A stretch of DNA of 59,255 nt, taken from Nostoc sp. FACHB-152 (GTDB taxonomy: Bacteria; Cyanobacteriota; Cyanobacteriia; Cyanobacteriales; Nostocaceae). The notes below the pieces were generated by a model. It was not told the origin of the DNA. It worked only from the letters and a program-made list of their open reading frames with translations, and made no database searches. This document shows, piece after piece, positions 1 to 8,660 of this stretch (its first letter is position 1; each line of letters opens with the position of its first letter). The DNA lies in the NCBI RefSeq assembly GCF_014697475.1, contig NZ_JACJRV010000045.1, forward strand, positions 1-59,255. The letters run 5' to 3'. Position numbers and translations under genes: made by a program.

Positions 1-2
1 TA

Positions 3-80
3 TTGACATTAAGTCCTAATAAGCGTCCTTTCTACCAACAAGGTCAAAGAGCTATGAGACTTATTCTGTCTGCATTCTAG
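3..80 (+). CDS. Possible C-terminal end of a gene entering from the left
   Basis: The third frame is open from the window edge to a TAG at 78-80 and ends in ...QRAMRLILSAF. It could be the tail of a gene lying outside the window, or the displaced 5' part of the broken gene that follows at once in frame 1. Only about 25 codons are visible, so no function can be assigned. Confidence 0.25.
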   Translation: MTLSPNKRPFYQQGQRAMRLILSAF

Positions 81-360
81 CCCTTTTTGTAGCCCCTTAA
101 GGTTTAAAGCAGTCTACTACGGGCTACAAGAAACCTGGGGTAAAACTATTCAAGCGCAGTCACAGACTAACTGGAATAAAACACAATGGGATACTTTTAA
201 AGCCAGATTTATTGCTACATTCGGCTCAGTCGAAAACCCCAAATATAGTGTACAACAAATGGTTGACTATTCCATTAAGCACTTCAACAAAGGCTTAGAA
301 GAATTACTCGAAGTCAACAAACGTACTTGGCTACAACGCGAACGTTTATTAGCAAAATAA
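58..360 (+). pseudogene. 5'-truncated paralogue of the next gene
   Basis: Frame 1 is open from a TGA at 55-57 to TAA at 358-360 but has no ATG, GTG or TTG before ATG 259. The translation resembles the gene at 469-912: VYYGLQETWGK matches FYSIRDLYGRE, and TFGSVENPKYSVQQMVDYS matches CFGRPEDCRYTTEQLLNFA. The two therefore look like a tandem duplication whose first copy lost its start, perhaps by a frameshift near position 80. The short all-helical protein has no recognisable domain. It could still be expressed if its start lies in another frame upstream. Confidence 0.5.
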
Positions 361-468
361 TCACAAATCATCTGATTTTACAGAAAATCTCGCTCATACA
401 GAGTGGGATTTATTTTTTTGACTAATGCTGACGCAGCTAAAAGCGAAACACTCATCAAGGAAACAACT

Positions 469-912
469 ATGGCTGCTAATAAATCTACTAAAGCTCAAGC
501 TGCTACAGTCGATGATTCAACAATGGAGCAATTCAAGATTGAATCATTCGACGTGCGTAAATACAACACAATTTTCTATTCAATTCGTGACCTTTACGGA
601 CGCGAATCACAACGGCAACTGGGGTCTGACAATTTCGATTGGAAAGCTTTTAAGCTTCAGTTTGAAATTTGTTTTGGTCGTCCTGAAGATTGTCGTTACA
701 CCACAGAACAATTATTGAATTTCGCCAAATACAAATTCAACATGAGTTTGGAAGACTTGTTAGCTTATAACCGTAAATCATGGGAACTCCGCAAAAGACG
801 AGAACAACAATATGCAGACATGGAGCAAATTAACTCTGTAATTCAGCACATTCCAGAAATTACCAATTCTCACGTTGATTGCTCCCAAATGCTAGAGCAA
901 CAGCCATACTAA
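469..912 (+). CDS. Hypothetical plasmid protein, 147 aa
   Basis: This small soluble protein is probably helical and has no signal peptide, membrane segment or catalytic motif that I recognise. The frame is open from GTG 403, but ATG 469 is preceded by AAGGA at a spacing of seven bases, so I take 469 as the start (MAANKSTKAQ). The central part, FKLQFEICFGRPEDCRYTTEQL, is followed by a basic region WELRKRRE. It is the intact member of a tandem pair with the broken copy just upstream. A stem-loop followed by a T tract lies directly after the stop codon. The function is unknown. Confidence 0.7.
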   Translation: MAANKSTKAQAATVDDSTMEQFKIESFDVRKYNTIFYSIRDLYGRESQRQLGSDNFDWKAFKLQFEICFGRPEDCRYTTEQLLNFAKYKFNMSLEDLLAYNRKSWELRKRREQQYADMEQINSVIQHIPEITNSHVDCSQMLEQQPY

Positions 913-918
913 AATCTC

Positions 919-979
919 AAAGAATCAGTTAGAAAGTACTGTTTTATGCAGCACTTCACTCTAGCTGATTCTTTTTTTA
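919..979 (+). terminator. Rho-independent terminator after the 147-aa gene
   Basis: AAAGAATCAG (919-928) pairs perfectly with CTGATTCTTT (965-974). The loop contains a second imperfect pairing (AGTACTG with CAGCACT), and the structure runs into a T tract. It lies between two convergent genes and fits termination of the plus-strand transcript. Confidence 0.7.
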
Positions 980-1004
980 CTACATTTATTTTTGCCTGAA
1001 CCTA

Positions 1005-2264
1005 TCAAACATTCTCGTTTACAGCAATAAAGGTACTAGGCCGCTCACAAGGCGTAAAGTTATACCTACGTTTGACTTCTTCACCTGTATTATTTGTATT
1101 ACCTTCAACAGATTTATTTAACGGTACAACCTCAGAGCGTATATAACCAGTTAACTTATCAAACTGAATAATCATGTGCTGGTGAAAAGCCCAAACATCC
1201 GCCATCCGATTGCCCATACCAGAAGATATTTCATCAGGTATAAAAATATTAGCGTGCCAGGATACTTTCATCCCCTCTTTCTGGAAGTAAGCATCTATTT
1301 CAGGACGAATGTAATCCGCAGTTCCTCCGCAAAATACTAGTTCTTCAATATCCTCATCCATCTTTGAGCGCAACCACCTGGCGATCGCACGCCAATATTC
1401 GTCTCTAGCAAGTAATAAAGCTTTGGACATCAACTCTCCATCAAGTTGAATCTCATCACCTTTGCGCTTGCGTGAGAGTTTTTGCATCACCTGGGGGTCA
1501 CAACTGGCTCCAGCTTCTATCAGTACCTCAATAATATTGGAATTATCAGGGCTTAGTCCCGATGTTTTGGAAATCAAATTATTTACTAACCAAGACATAC
1601 CAAAATTGCTGGTTATTCCTGCGCCAATCGAACCACTCCGAAAGGTGAAAATACTAGCGTTGCGATAACCAAGCATTACGTACATCGAAACAGGTACACG
1701 ATCGCCAAGCGTTCGCCTACGGTGGAAAAATATTCCACTACCTTCAGAAGCTGCATCATAACGAAGCATTTTCACCCGCATCTTACCTGCTGGTGTATCA
1801 AACCCCCGAAACGTATCCTTCAACCGAATTTGTAACTGTTCCTTGTCTTGCACTTCACCCGGCGGCAGCAGGACACTCAAGTAAGCTGCAACATCATTAC
1901 CCAGGTTCAACTTCTCCTTAGCCAGCCAAAATGCTCCGCAAATTTTGGGAACTGCTAGTTCGTATTTTAACTCCCTCAGTTGCGATATACCCCCAAACCG
2001 ACGACGAGCAAGTTCTCCCAAGGCGTAATACTCATCACCAATTCCTACCCAAGCACGAGATTCAGGACTACCTTCTTGTTGGACGCTTTCAACTGAGGCT
2101 TTAGCAACATCCGCTATTTCTGAGTCTAAAAGTAAAACAACAGGCTTTCCTTCTGGATACTCCTGAACGATAGCCTTGGTTTTACTCGCACCCATATCAA
2201 TCGTAATTACTATCTTTTTTAAATCTGATTTCTCCTTAGTTTTGGGCATATATAAAGGTTTCAA
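1005..2264 (-). CDS. parM: Actin-like plasmid segregation ATPase (ParM/StbA type)
   Basis: Predicted actin/Hsp70-fold ATPase that would polymerise to push plasmid copies apart before division. The first phosphate loop is IDMGASKTKAIV (residues 22-33). A GSIGAG-like segment lies mid-protein, and the adenosine-motif sequence VFCGGTADYIRPE is near residue 310, followed by RMADVWAFHQ. Its 419 residues are slightly longer than typical ParM, with a polar C-terminal tail. The start at 2264 is chosen by length; Met6 (MPKTKEK) is an alternative. The 194-aa gene lies 209 bp upstream on the same strand and may be its adaptor. The family is clear; the role in segregation is inferred from it. Confidence 0.8.
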   Translation of the reverse strand: MKPLYMPKTKEKSDLKKIVITIDMGASKTKAIVQEYPEGKPVVLLLDSEIADVAKASVESVQQEGSPESRAWVGIGDEYYALGELARRRFGGISQLRELKYELAVPKICGAFWLAKEKLNLGNDVAAYLSVLLPPGEVQDKEQLQIRLKDTFRGFDTPAGKMRVKMLRYDAASEGSGIFFHRRRTLGDRVPVSMYVMLGYRNASIFTFRSGSIGAGITSNFGMSWLVNNLISKTSGLSPDNSNIIEVLIEAGASCDPQVMQKLSRKRKGDEIQLDGELMSKALLLARDEYWRAIARWLRSKMDEDIEELVFCGGTADYIRPEIDAYFQKEGMKVSWHANIFIPDEISSGMGNRMADVWAFHQHMIIQFDKLTGYIRSEVVPLNKSVEGNTNNTGEEVKRRYNFTPCERPSTFIAVNENV

Positions 2265-2473
2265 TTCATCTCTGCTATTGCTTACAATTTAACCTTTATA
2301 AGTATTAACTCGGTATGGAAAAAGGCTTACTTTACAGCAGTATTACCCTGTCTTAGAAAAAATTTTACAATTATCATCCATTTTTTTTGCAGCGCAGACG
2401 ATGACCTCACTACCTTGATACCCAAATCTATAGGGTGGACAATCTACAAATGAGATCGCTGGATACAGTTTCC

Positions 2474-3058
2474 TTACTCTAAACGAAATCCCGGATCAAC
2501 TTCTATCTCTGCTTTAGCAATCACATCATCTTCATCATCATTGAAGAAATCATCATCCAAATCTTCCTCTTGAAAAGACTGTTCCTCCACAACAAGCGGC
2601 ACCTCTGATGAAACAGAAACATCATCGGTCGAAACTACGCCCGTAAAAAAACTCGCACTCTTCTCTGCTTGAGCCTGAATATCAGTTGCAGCTATCAGAG
2701 AAAAAACTCCACTACCATGAGGTTGTGTGGTAGTTGCAGCAGAAGTGGGAAGTCCACTACCATAAGGCTGCACTAGCACTACTTGGGCAAGTCCCTCCAT
2801 CCCGAAAGCCCGTTTCATCTTAATTATTTGTACTTCCAACTGCGCGATCGCATCTAATACGCACGAAGATAATTTTTCACCCCTTACACCCTCTGAGTAG
2901 AGCATATAGGGGAGATAGAGAGGAATTATCGCCTCCATTATCATATCCCCCCCTCCCTTTTCACTGTCCTTCAGGTATTGCAACAATCTCGCTTCACTAG
3001 AACCTTTCTTTCTTGCCACTGACAATTCTACATAATCTGATTGCACCTTCCTTGGCAT
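2474..3058 (-). CDS. Small acidic-tailed protein, candidate ParR-like adaptor
   Basis: A 194-residue protein whose first 40 residues are basic (MPRKVQSDYVELSVARKK) and are followed by a helical stretch, SSEARLLQYLKDSEKGGG. The C-terminus from about residue 165 is strongly acidic (EEDLDDDFFNDDEDD). A basic DNA-binding front and an acidic tail, immediately upstream of a ParM-type gene, fit a centromere-binding adaptor, but I see no diagnostic ribbon-helix-helix. GGAGGGGG lies seven bases before the ATG, supporting the start. Two candidate binding regions, a 17-bp palindrome and GTACTC repeats, lie just upstream. The adaptor role is inference from position. Confidence 0.6.
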   Translation of the reverse strand: MPRKVQSDYVELSVARKKGSSEARLLQYLKDSEKGGGDMIMEAIIPLYLPYMLYSEGVRGEKLSSCVLDAIAQLEVQIIKMKRAFGMEGLAQVVLVQPYGSGLPTSAATTTQPHGSGVFSLIAATDIQAQAEKSASFFTGVVSTDDVSVSSEVPLVVEEQSFQEEDLDDDFFNDDEDDVIAKAEIEVDPGFRLE

Positions 3059-3151
3059 AATTCCCCCTCCGAGTTAGTTACAACAATCAACAGTAATAAA
3101 ACAATCTCAACTTTTAACCTAATTAACTCAAATTACAATTAGCCAATTTTA

Positions 3152-3168
3152 TACTACATGATGTAGTA
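3152..3168. promoter_or_regulatory. 17-bp palindrome upstream of the par genes
   Basis: TACTACAT and ATGTAGTA flank a single central G, making a perfect dyad about 95 bp before the start of the 194-aa gene. The geometry fits a dimer-binding operator, possibly for autoregulation of the par operon. There is no T tract, so a terminator is unlikely. Confidence 0.45.
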
Positions 3169-3270
3169 ATTAGTAATATTAAAACCACTTATTTGATAGG
3201 CTTAATCAACATTTCCAGTAATGTAAAAGTGACTAAAATTACTATATCTGTACGCCCCAAGCTACTTCCT

Positions 3271-3450
3271 CAGTACTCTCCCGCAACTTGCCGAGTACTC
3301 ACTGACTAAGTGGTAAAAAATCTCTATTTATTAGTTAAATTATTAATTTAGTATACTTTTTCCATTTAAATTAGACCTACATAAGACACACGCACTTCCC
3401 TAGTACTCACCGCTTACTCTCTGCTTACTTTTCCCGTACTCACTGCACGC
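3271..3450. repeat. Clustered GTACTC-type direct repeats, candidate centromere or iterons
   Basis: The element AGTACTC or CGTACTC occurs at 3272, 3294, 3402 and 3435, three times extended to GTACTCAC, with related GCTTACT copies at 3412 and 3423. Two pairs lie about 110-130 bp apart. Direct repeats upstream of a parM-type operon are typical of parC centromeres, but iterons of an origin would look similar. Confidence 0.4.
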
Positions 3451-4131
3451 TCTACTACATCCTACCCTCGCACTTGGTGCAATCATGCTAGTAAACAAGG
3501 TATGGCAAATGGGCCTATTTCAACCTAGATTTATTATCAATAATTACAATTAATTGATAATAAGTTCTATACAACTTATATTTTTATATGCTACAAAAAT
3601 ACAAAATTGTAGTACAAACCTAATCTAATTAATATACGCTCAATTTTAAACAAATCATTTTTAGTTAATTTTATACATTAAATTAAGTTTATATACTTAG
3701 GTAAAATTTCACGATCGCATACTTGATTATTGACTGATAATCTTTTTTATAACTACAATGGCACGATTACTGCACGGCTCTCAGCATTCTACAATAAATA
3801 AAATATGTATTATTTTTAACAAAAAACACAATATTCTCCTTCTCTAGTTAAGGACAGGAAATAAAGACTAAATTTTATAATTAAGTAAGTATTTTTACAT
3901 AGAGAATAATCTGCGATCGCATAGTTCGACCCTAACAGCATAATGCTTGTAAAAGCGATTTCACAGCAGTTGCAGTACTATTACTAGAGTCATATAGCCG
4001 CAATGTCAGTTATACCAAGGATAACGGCTATATTATCCGCAATGGTAGTGTGCGTGAGAAAAGTGGAACTTTTGGTTGTCCAACGAGTTCCCTGGCACAG
4101 TACAGAAAAGCGTGATACTTCCCCCAGTCCA

Positions 4132-4527
4132 ATGATTAAACAAGGTATGGTAAATAGGCCTGCTAAACGAACCAAATTAGTTAAGGTATACGTCTTTGAG
4201 GAAGAAAAAAACGCCATTGAGGAGAAAGCCACCGCCACAGGACAAACGGCATCTGAGTATCTACGTTCATGTGGGTTAAGACGAGTGCTAGCAGCAAAAC
4301 CACCCGCAGATGTAATAACCATCCGTGCTACGGCAGGAACCCTCAAAAGCGAACTGATGATGTTATCTCACCTTGCCAAGGAAACAAACAACCAACAAAT
4401 TATTAACCAAGTCGAAATTGCGATCGCACTCGTAGATAAAACTATTGCTGCTGCATTTAATATAGAGATCGCAGGCTCTAAACAAGACGCTGGGAATCCT
4501 GTACACAACCAAGAAATAGAAAAATAA
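4132..4527 (+). CDS. MobC-type relaxosome accessory protein (ribbon-helix-helix)
   Basis: The core KLVKVYVFEEEKNAIEEKA, followed by TGQTASEYLRSCGLRRV, is the beta-strand plus two-helix arrangement of MobC/TraJ-like mobilisation proteins, which bind oriT and help the relaxase nick. The protein continues with a helical C-terminal part containing two long amphipathic stretches. The frame is open back to 4003, but residues before Met44 look unrelated to the family, so I take ATG 4132; ATG 4147 (MVNRPAKRTK) is equally possible, and neither has a clear ribosome site. It lies 245 bp before the relaxase gene on the same strand. Confidence 0.7.
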   Translation: MIKQGMVNRPAKRTKLVKVYVFEEEKNAIEEKATATGQTASEYLRSCGLRRVLAAKPPADVITIRATAGTLKSELMMLSHLAKETNNQQIINQVEIAIALVDKTIAAAFNIEIAGSKQDAGNPVHNQEIEK

Positions 4528-4556
4528 GCTTGTTGAGAACTTATACTAATCAATAA

Positions 4557-4582
4557 CGAAGTATTCAAATTTGAATACTTCG
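4557..4582. promoter_or_regulatory. 26-bp perfect palindrome between mobC and relaxase
   Basis: The half-site CGAAGTATTCAAA is followed directly by its exact reverse complement, with no loop, 30 bp after the mobC-type stop codon. A loop-free 26-bp dyad without a T tract suggests a protein-binding site: an operator for the relaxase gene or part of the transfer origin. A terminator hairpin is less likely because no U run follows. Confidence 0.5.
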
Positions 4583-4772
4583 ATACAAGTGCTGATATAT
4601 ATAGAAAGTAGAGAAATTAAGAAGCGATAAATCTCTATTTTGTTTATTGATATTAGTTGAGATTAGGCAATAATTAAACTTTGTTCAAATCTTTACAGTC
4701 AAGTTCTTTGCGTTTCTAAGTAGAATTGCTAGGTTGGAAAAACGTTCTTAGCTACTAAACTCTAACCTCAAG

Positions 4773-6278
4773 TTGATTCCTGTCATCTATAAAAAACCCA
4801 ACTTTCTGGACACGCTCAAATATGTGTTGGGCAAAGATGATGCTGCGATTGTCGATACTAATATGATGGGAACAAGGCCAGATGAATTTAATCAGCAGTT
4901 TCTCAACATCAAGTACACCAACAAAGCAGTTAAACGGCAGTGCGCTCACCTCATCATCTCAATCGCACACCGCCCCAACTACCACGAGCATTTATCGGAC
5001 AGTCAGTACAGTTATGTAACACGAGAATATCTCAAAGATATGGGATACTTGCCCAAGGAAGAATCATCTGTAGCAGCTACCAGTCAGTTTGTTGCAGTAC
5101 GCCACCACGATCGCAACCACGAACACCTGCATATAATCGCTTCCCGGATTCGGTTAGATGGTAGTTTAGTTAATGATTCCTATGATTATTTCAGCTCCCA
5201 AGTCTCTACTAGACGCATCGCGGCGGAACTAGGATTGGAAGTAACACCGACAACAAATGAAGCCGTCGCCTCTAGGTTAGAGCAAGAGTACGGAATAATT
5301 ACACTCATCAGTCCCAACCGATCAAAAAGTATTAGAGCAGTCAACAGTAAGCACAAAACCCCAACAAGTAAGGAAATTATTCGCCAAGCAATAGGAGAAG
5401 CCATTAAGGATAGTCCCACAGTTTCTACGTTCATTAAACGCCTGGAGGAAAACAACATTGGAGTATTGCCTAAGATGCAGGGGGAAGAACTACTTGGCTT
5501 TACCTATATCCATAATGATGTCAAAATTGCAGGTTATCAAGTATACAAACCTTATAGCTGGAACAAACTGCGGTCTGAATATGGAATCATGTACGACCCA
5601 GGTAAAGATAAAGAAGTAATTAAAAAAGCTAAAGCCAAAGCAATTGCTCGCATAAATAGCATAATTTTAAGTAATAATGATTACTTATATAGTGATAAAG
5701 CTACTAGCAGCAGTACAAGTGATAGTAATAGTGATACCGATAGTAACTCTAAAAAACTTGTTACTACATATACACTAAACAGTAATTATCTCAGTAATAT
5801 TTCGACAATACAACCCAAATCAGAAGATAACCCCACTTCAGAAGCAAATAACACCAAGAAAAAAGTTCAGCCGCATCCCCAAAAACAGTACGCACAACAG
5901 GATATTTCAGAAGAAAACGGTCTTACTGCTAAACAATTCCTGGAAGAGCAATCTTCCTATGTTCCTCCTTTTCTTAACCTTCTGCCTTCTACTCTCAAAC
6001 ATTTGCCTTCTATAATCACTGACTATATGCTTGTTACCAATAACTTCCGTATAAAAGGACGGGAGTTGAGTGCCAGCTTAGATAGCAATACTCTGAGTGT
6101 TTGCCGTCATGGGGATAATACTCCTGTGATGCAAACCTGCTACAGTCAGAGAACTTGGTACGAAGAGATACCAACTCGACTAACAACAAATGAAATTGAG
6201 CAGATTGAAAGTTTGCGTTTCTTTACCCAACAAGCATTAATCAATCAACAGCGATCGCAAACAGGTATTGAGCAATAG
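4773..6278 (+). CDS. Conjugative relaxase (relaxase/mobilisation nuclease)
   Basis: Nicking enzyme expected to cleave oriT and stay attached to the 5' end during transfer. The metal-binding motif is HHDRNHEHLH (residues 111-120), followed by IRLDGSLVNDS, as in Pfam relaxase/mobilization nuclease proteins. Tyr17 in LKYVLGK is the likely nucleophile. From about residue 285 the protein becomes basic and then low-complexity (Ser/Asp/Thr, 300-380), with a separate C-terminal region from about 390. It starts at TTG 4773, since an in-frame stop lies eight codons upstream and the N-terminus MIPVIYKKPN fits the family. The protein is not fused to a helicase or primase, which fits a mobilisable plasmid or one whose transfer genes lie elsewhere. 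Confidence 0.85.
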   Translation: MIPVIYKKPNFLDTLKYVLGKDDAAIVDTNMMGTRPDEFNQQFLNIKYTNKAVKRQCAHLIISIAHRPNYHEHLSDSQYSYVTREYLKDMGYLPKEESSVAATSQFVAVRHHDRNHEHLHIIASRIRLDGSLVNDSYDYFSSQVSTRRIAAELGLEVTPTTNEAVASRLEQEYGIITLISPNRSKSIRAVNSKHKTPTSKEIIRQAIGEAIKDSPTVSTFIKRLEENNIGVLPKMQGEELLGFTYIHNDVKIAGYQVYKPYSWNKLRSEYGIMYDPGKDKEVIKKAKAKAIARINSIILSNNDYLYSDKATSSSTSDSNSDTDSNSKKLVTTYTLNSNYLSNISTIQPKSEDNPTSEANNTKKKVQPHPQKQYAQQDISEENGLTAKQFLEEQSSYVPPFLNLLPSTLKHLPSIITDYMLVTNNFRIKGRELSASLDSNTLSVCRHGDNTPVMQTCYSQRTWYEEIPTRLTTNEIEQIESLRFFTQQALINQQRSQTGIEQ

Positions 6279-6309
6279 TAATCTGTAGATAGAGAGAAAA
6301 CGGCAAACA

Positions 6310-6358
6310 TAAGATTGTTGGCGTTGTAATTTAATTTTTTGACCTTGTAACAATCTTA
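6310..6358. terminator. Stem-loop between convergent relaxase and AAA+ genes
   Basis: TAAGATTGTT (6310-6319) is the exact reverse complement of AACAATCTTA (6349-6358), with a 29-base loop containing a T6 run. It lies between convergent genes and could terminate both transcripts, although no T tract follows the right arm. Confidence 0.4.
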
Positions 6359-6438
6359 GCGATCGCACTTCGTCTATCTAGTTAAGCAAATTCTTATCTA
6401 GCAAACTTTTTGGGCTGTTCTATCCGTCGAACTCACGT

Positions 6439-8625
6439 TTAATTAAACCCCCTAGCATACTCACCAAACTCTCCTTCTGAGAGCATTTTGCCCATTTTTT
6501 GGTACTCTCGTCGAGTCGCCGAAATCAGATGATCCATAGAAATCGCTCCGCCATCATCTGCTGCGAGGAAGGCAGATGCTAGGGCGATGTTGCGAATGTT
6601 ACCTCCAGCAATCTCGAAGCGTTGTGCCATGAAATCCAAATCCAAATCTGGGCTGCAGGGAGTAGTTTTAGGGAAGATTTGCTCCCAAATGCGGCGGCGC
6701 TCTTTTTTGTTGGGGAAAGGAAATTCTATACTGAAGTGCATCCGTCTGACGAAGGCATCGTCCATATTTTTGCGTAAGTTTGTTGCCAAAATCACAACTC
6801 CCTGATACTCTTCTATCCTCTGCAATAAATAGCTAATTTCGATATTGGCGTAGCGATCATGAGAATCTCGGACTTCGCTACGTTTACCAAACAGCGCGTC
6901 GGCTTCATCGAAAAAGAGAATGGCGTTGCTAGTTTGAGCTTCGTCAAAAATACTAGACAGATTTTTTTCGGTTTCGCCAATATATTTGCTAACTACGCTC
7001 GATAGGTCGATTTTGTAGAGAGCCAAGCCTAATTCTCCAGCAATAATACCAGCAGACATAGTTTTGCCTGTGCCAGGAAGTCCGGCGAAGAAAACGTTGA
7101 CTCCCTTGCCCAAAGCTAGTTTGCCATCGAAGCCCCATTCATCGTAGATTAAAGTGCGGTACTTGACCGAATTACAGATTTCTCGTAGCATTTGCGTCTG
7201 TTCTGGAGGTAGAATTAGGTCGTCCCAGTAGTAATGCGGGTTGATTTTAGTCGCTAAATTGCTCAATTTACGGTTAGACTGCAAGCGACACCCAGCATAA
7301 ATATCCGCCATTGTCAACTTTTGCTGCTGTGGGTCGCGCCAATAAGCTATATTCCTAGCAGTAGCTATTGCGTCTTTAATTTGACCACCACTGAACCGGA
7401 ATTTACTGGCTAAGATATTTAAGTCTGTTGCAGAGCCGTAACCTGTTTCTCCTTTGAGGCTCTTTTGCCACAGTTGCACCCGTTCGGCATTGGTCGGGGT
7501 GGAAAACTCAACCCGCAAGAAGGGAATATCTTGTAAGGCATCTACTGGTTCCCAAGTAACTTCTCCGGCGAGAAAAGTCAGTAAGGTGGCATCTTCCAAC
7601 TGTTGTATGAGTAATTCCAGTCGCGCCTGTTTATCATTCTCCAGTAAACGGTCAAAGCCTTTCCAGTAGATAGCGGCATTCTGCAAACGTGCTTCACGAC
7701 AAACTAAATTTATGGCTGTATCAAATGCTATGGCTTCTGTGTTTAGCAGACGTTCTCCATCGACAATCAACAACCCTGTGTTAACTTCCCGACACAGTGC
7801 CTCCGCAGTTGCTTGTTTGCCGACACCGTAGGTTCCCTGAAAATAGAATATACATCCCTCTGTTAGTGCTTGTGGTTCTTGAGTTAATAGCTGGAAGCGT
7901 TGTTTTATTTCGGTTGGTAATAATAGTTGCTCTAACTTGACTTGCGGTAATTTATATTTAGTATAAATGCTGATTTGGGAGTCAATTTCGTCAATGTCAA
8001 GTAAGTAATTTACTATTCGCTCGCTTATTTTGAGATACTTGCTTAGAAGTGGTTGCTGTGCAGATGGGTCATCGCATAACTGTAGTAAGTTATGTTTTAT
8101 AAGAGGGGCACTGGGAAGAAAATGTTTGCGTGCTGCTAGTTTAGCTTCTAGGGAAGGACACAATAAATTTAAAACTAAATCGACGCTGGGACGCTTTTTT
8201 GTAACATCGCTTTGCAGGTAAGAGTAAAGGCTTTCGTAACGCAAATCGAGTTCTGGGGCAAAACAAATCAGGAGGATGTTAATATCAATAGTGGTAAGAT
8301 GAAAGAGAAGGGCTAATTCCTCTAAGCGTAGGGTAATACCTTGTTGAATACTGGCTGCTTTGCGCTCTTGAATATTTGTAGCTAATTCCTCAAAGACAGC
8401 TTCAACTTCATCATCATCGAAGGGAGTAGTTGCCGTTGCCCAATGCGGCTGACCGATTGGTTTGGCGAGTAATTCCTCTAGTTCGTCTTCAGATATATAA
8501 AGTCCTTGAAATGCTGCATCGTTTGATTGGTTTTCCTGTAAGCGTTGAAGCTGGACTTGAATTAGCAGGTCAATTCGTTCGAGTTCTGCTAATATGTGTT
8601 GTAGTGAGGTGGCATAATATTGCAT
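6439..8625 (-). CDS. eCIS-associated AAA+ ATPase (Afp15/Pvc15 type), tandem ATPase domains
   Basis: Cytoplasmic AAA+ protein of the type encoded with nearly every eCIS, thought to act in assembly or cargo loading. The C-terminal ATPase is complete: Walker A GLPGTGKT (Lys521), Walker B LFFDEADALFGKR (Asp573-Glu574), and sensor/arginine-finger region ATNLRKNMDDAFVRR. The N-terminal ATPase-like region (about 230-400) has only GVGKQ at its loop (Lys270 followed by Gln) and no DE Walker B, so it is probably inactive. The N-terminal 200 residues are helical. It is the last gene of the long minus-strand cluster, 36 bp after the 195-aa gene. Confidence 0.9.
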   Translation of the reverse strand: MQYYATSLQHILAELERIDLLIQVQLQRLQENQSNDAAFQGLYISEDELEELLAKPIGQPHWATATTPFDDDEVEAVFEELATNIQERKAASIQQGITLRLEELALLFHLTTIDINILLICFAPELDLRYESLYSYLQSDVTKKRPSVDLVLNLLCPSLEAKLAARKHFLPSAPLIKHNLLQLCDDPSAQQPLLSKYLKISERIVNYLLDIDEIDSQISIYTKYKLPQVKLEQLLLPTEIKQRFQLLTQEPQALTEGCIFYFQGTYGVGKQATAEALCREVNTGLLIVDGERLLNTEAIAFDTAINLVCREARLQNAAIYWKGFDRLLENDKQARLELLIQQLEDATLLTFLAGEVTWEPVDALQDIPFLRVEFSTPTNAERVQLWQKSLKGETGYGSATDLNILASKFRFSGGQIKDAIATARNIAYWRDPQQQKLTMADIYAGCRLQSNRKLSNLATKINPHYYWDDLILPPEQTQMLREICNSVKYRTLIYDEWGFDGKLALGKGVNVFFAGLPGTGKTMSAGIIAGELGLALYKIDLSSVVSKYIGETEKNLSSIFDEAQTSNAILFFDEADALFGKRSEVRDSHDRYANIEISYLLQRIEEYQGVVILATNLRKNMDDAFVRRMHFSIEFPFPNKKERRRIWEQIFPKTTPCSPDLDLDFMAQRFEIAGGNIRNIALASAFLAADDGGAISMDHLISATRREYQKMGKMLSEGEFGEYARGFN

Positions 8626-8660
8626 AATTGGAGTAAATTTTAATATATATTTTTGTTAAT

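Larger units (their letters stand above)
3059..4131. other. Long AT-rich intergenic region between par and mob genes
   Basis: About 1.07 kb without a convincing gene. It carries a 17-bp palindrome, clustered GTACTC-type repeats, a shorter inverted repeat ATAAGTT/AACTTAT (3560-3579), and HIP1 sites. It divides leftward par genes from rightward mob genes, so it should hold divergent promoters, and could hold the centromere, oriT or the vegetative origin. I cannot place an oriT nick site or a replication origin with confidence. Confidence 0.5.

Noticed and set aside
403-468. GTG 403 as start of the first intact gene
   Set aside because: No ribosome site precedes it, whereas AAGGA sits at the right distance before ATG 469.
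4003-4131. N-terminal extension of the MobC-type protein from ATG 4003
   Set aside because: The 43 extra residues have no family similarity and look like non-coding sequence; the ribbon-helix-helix begins after Met44.
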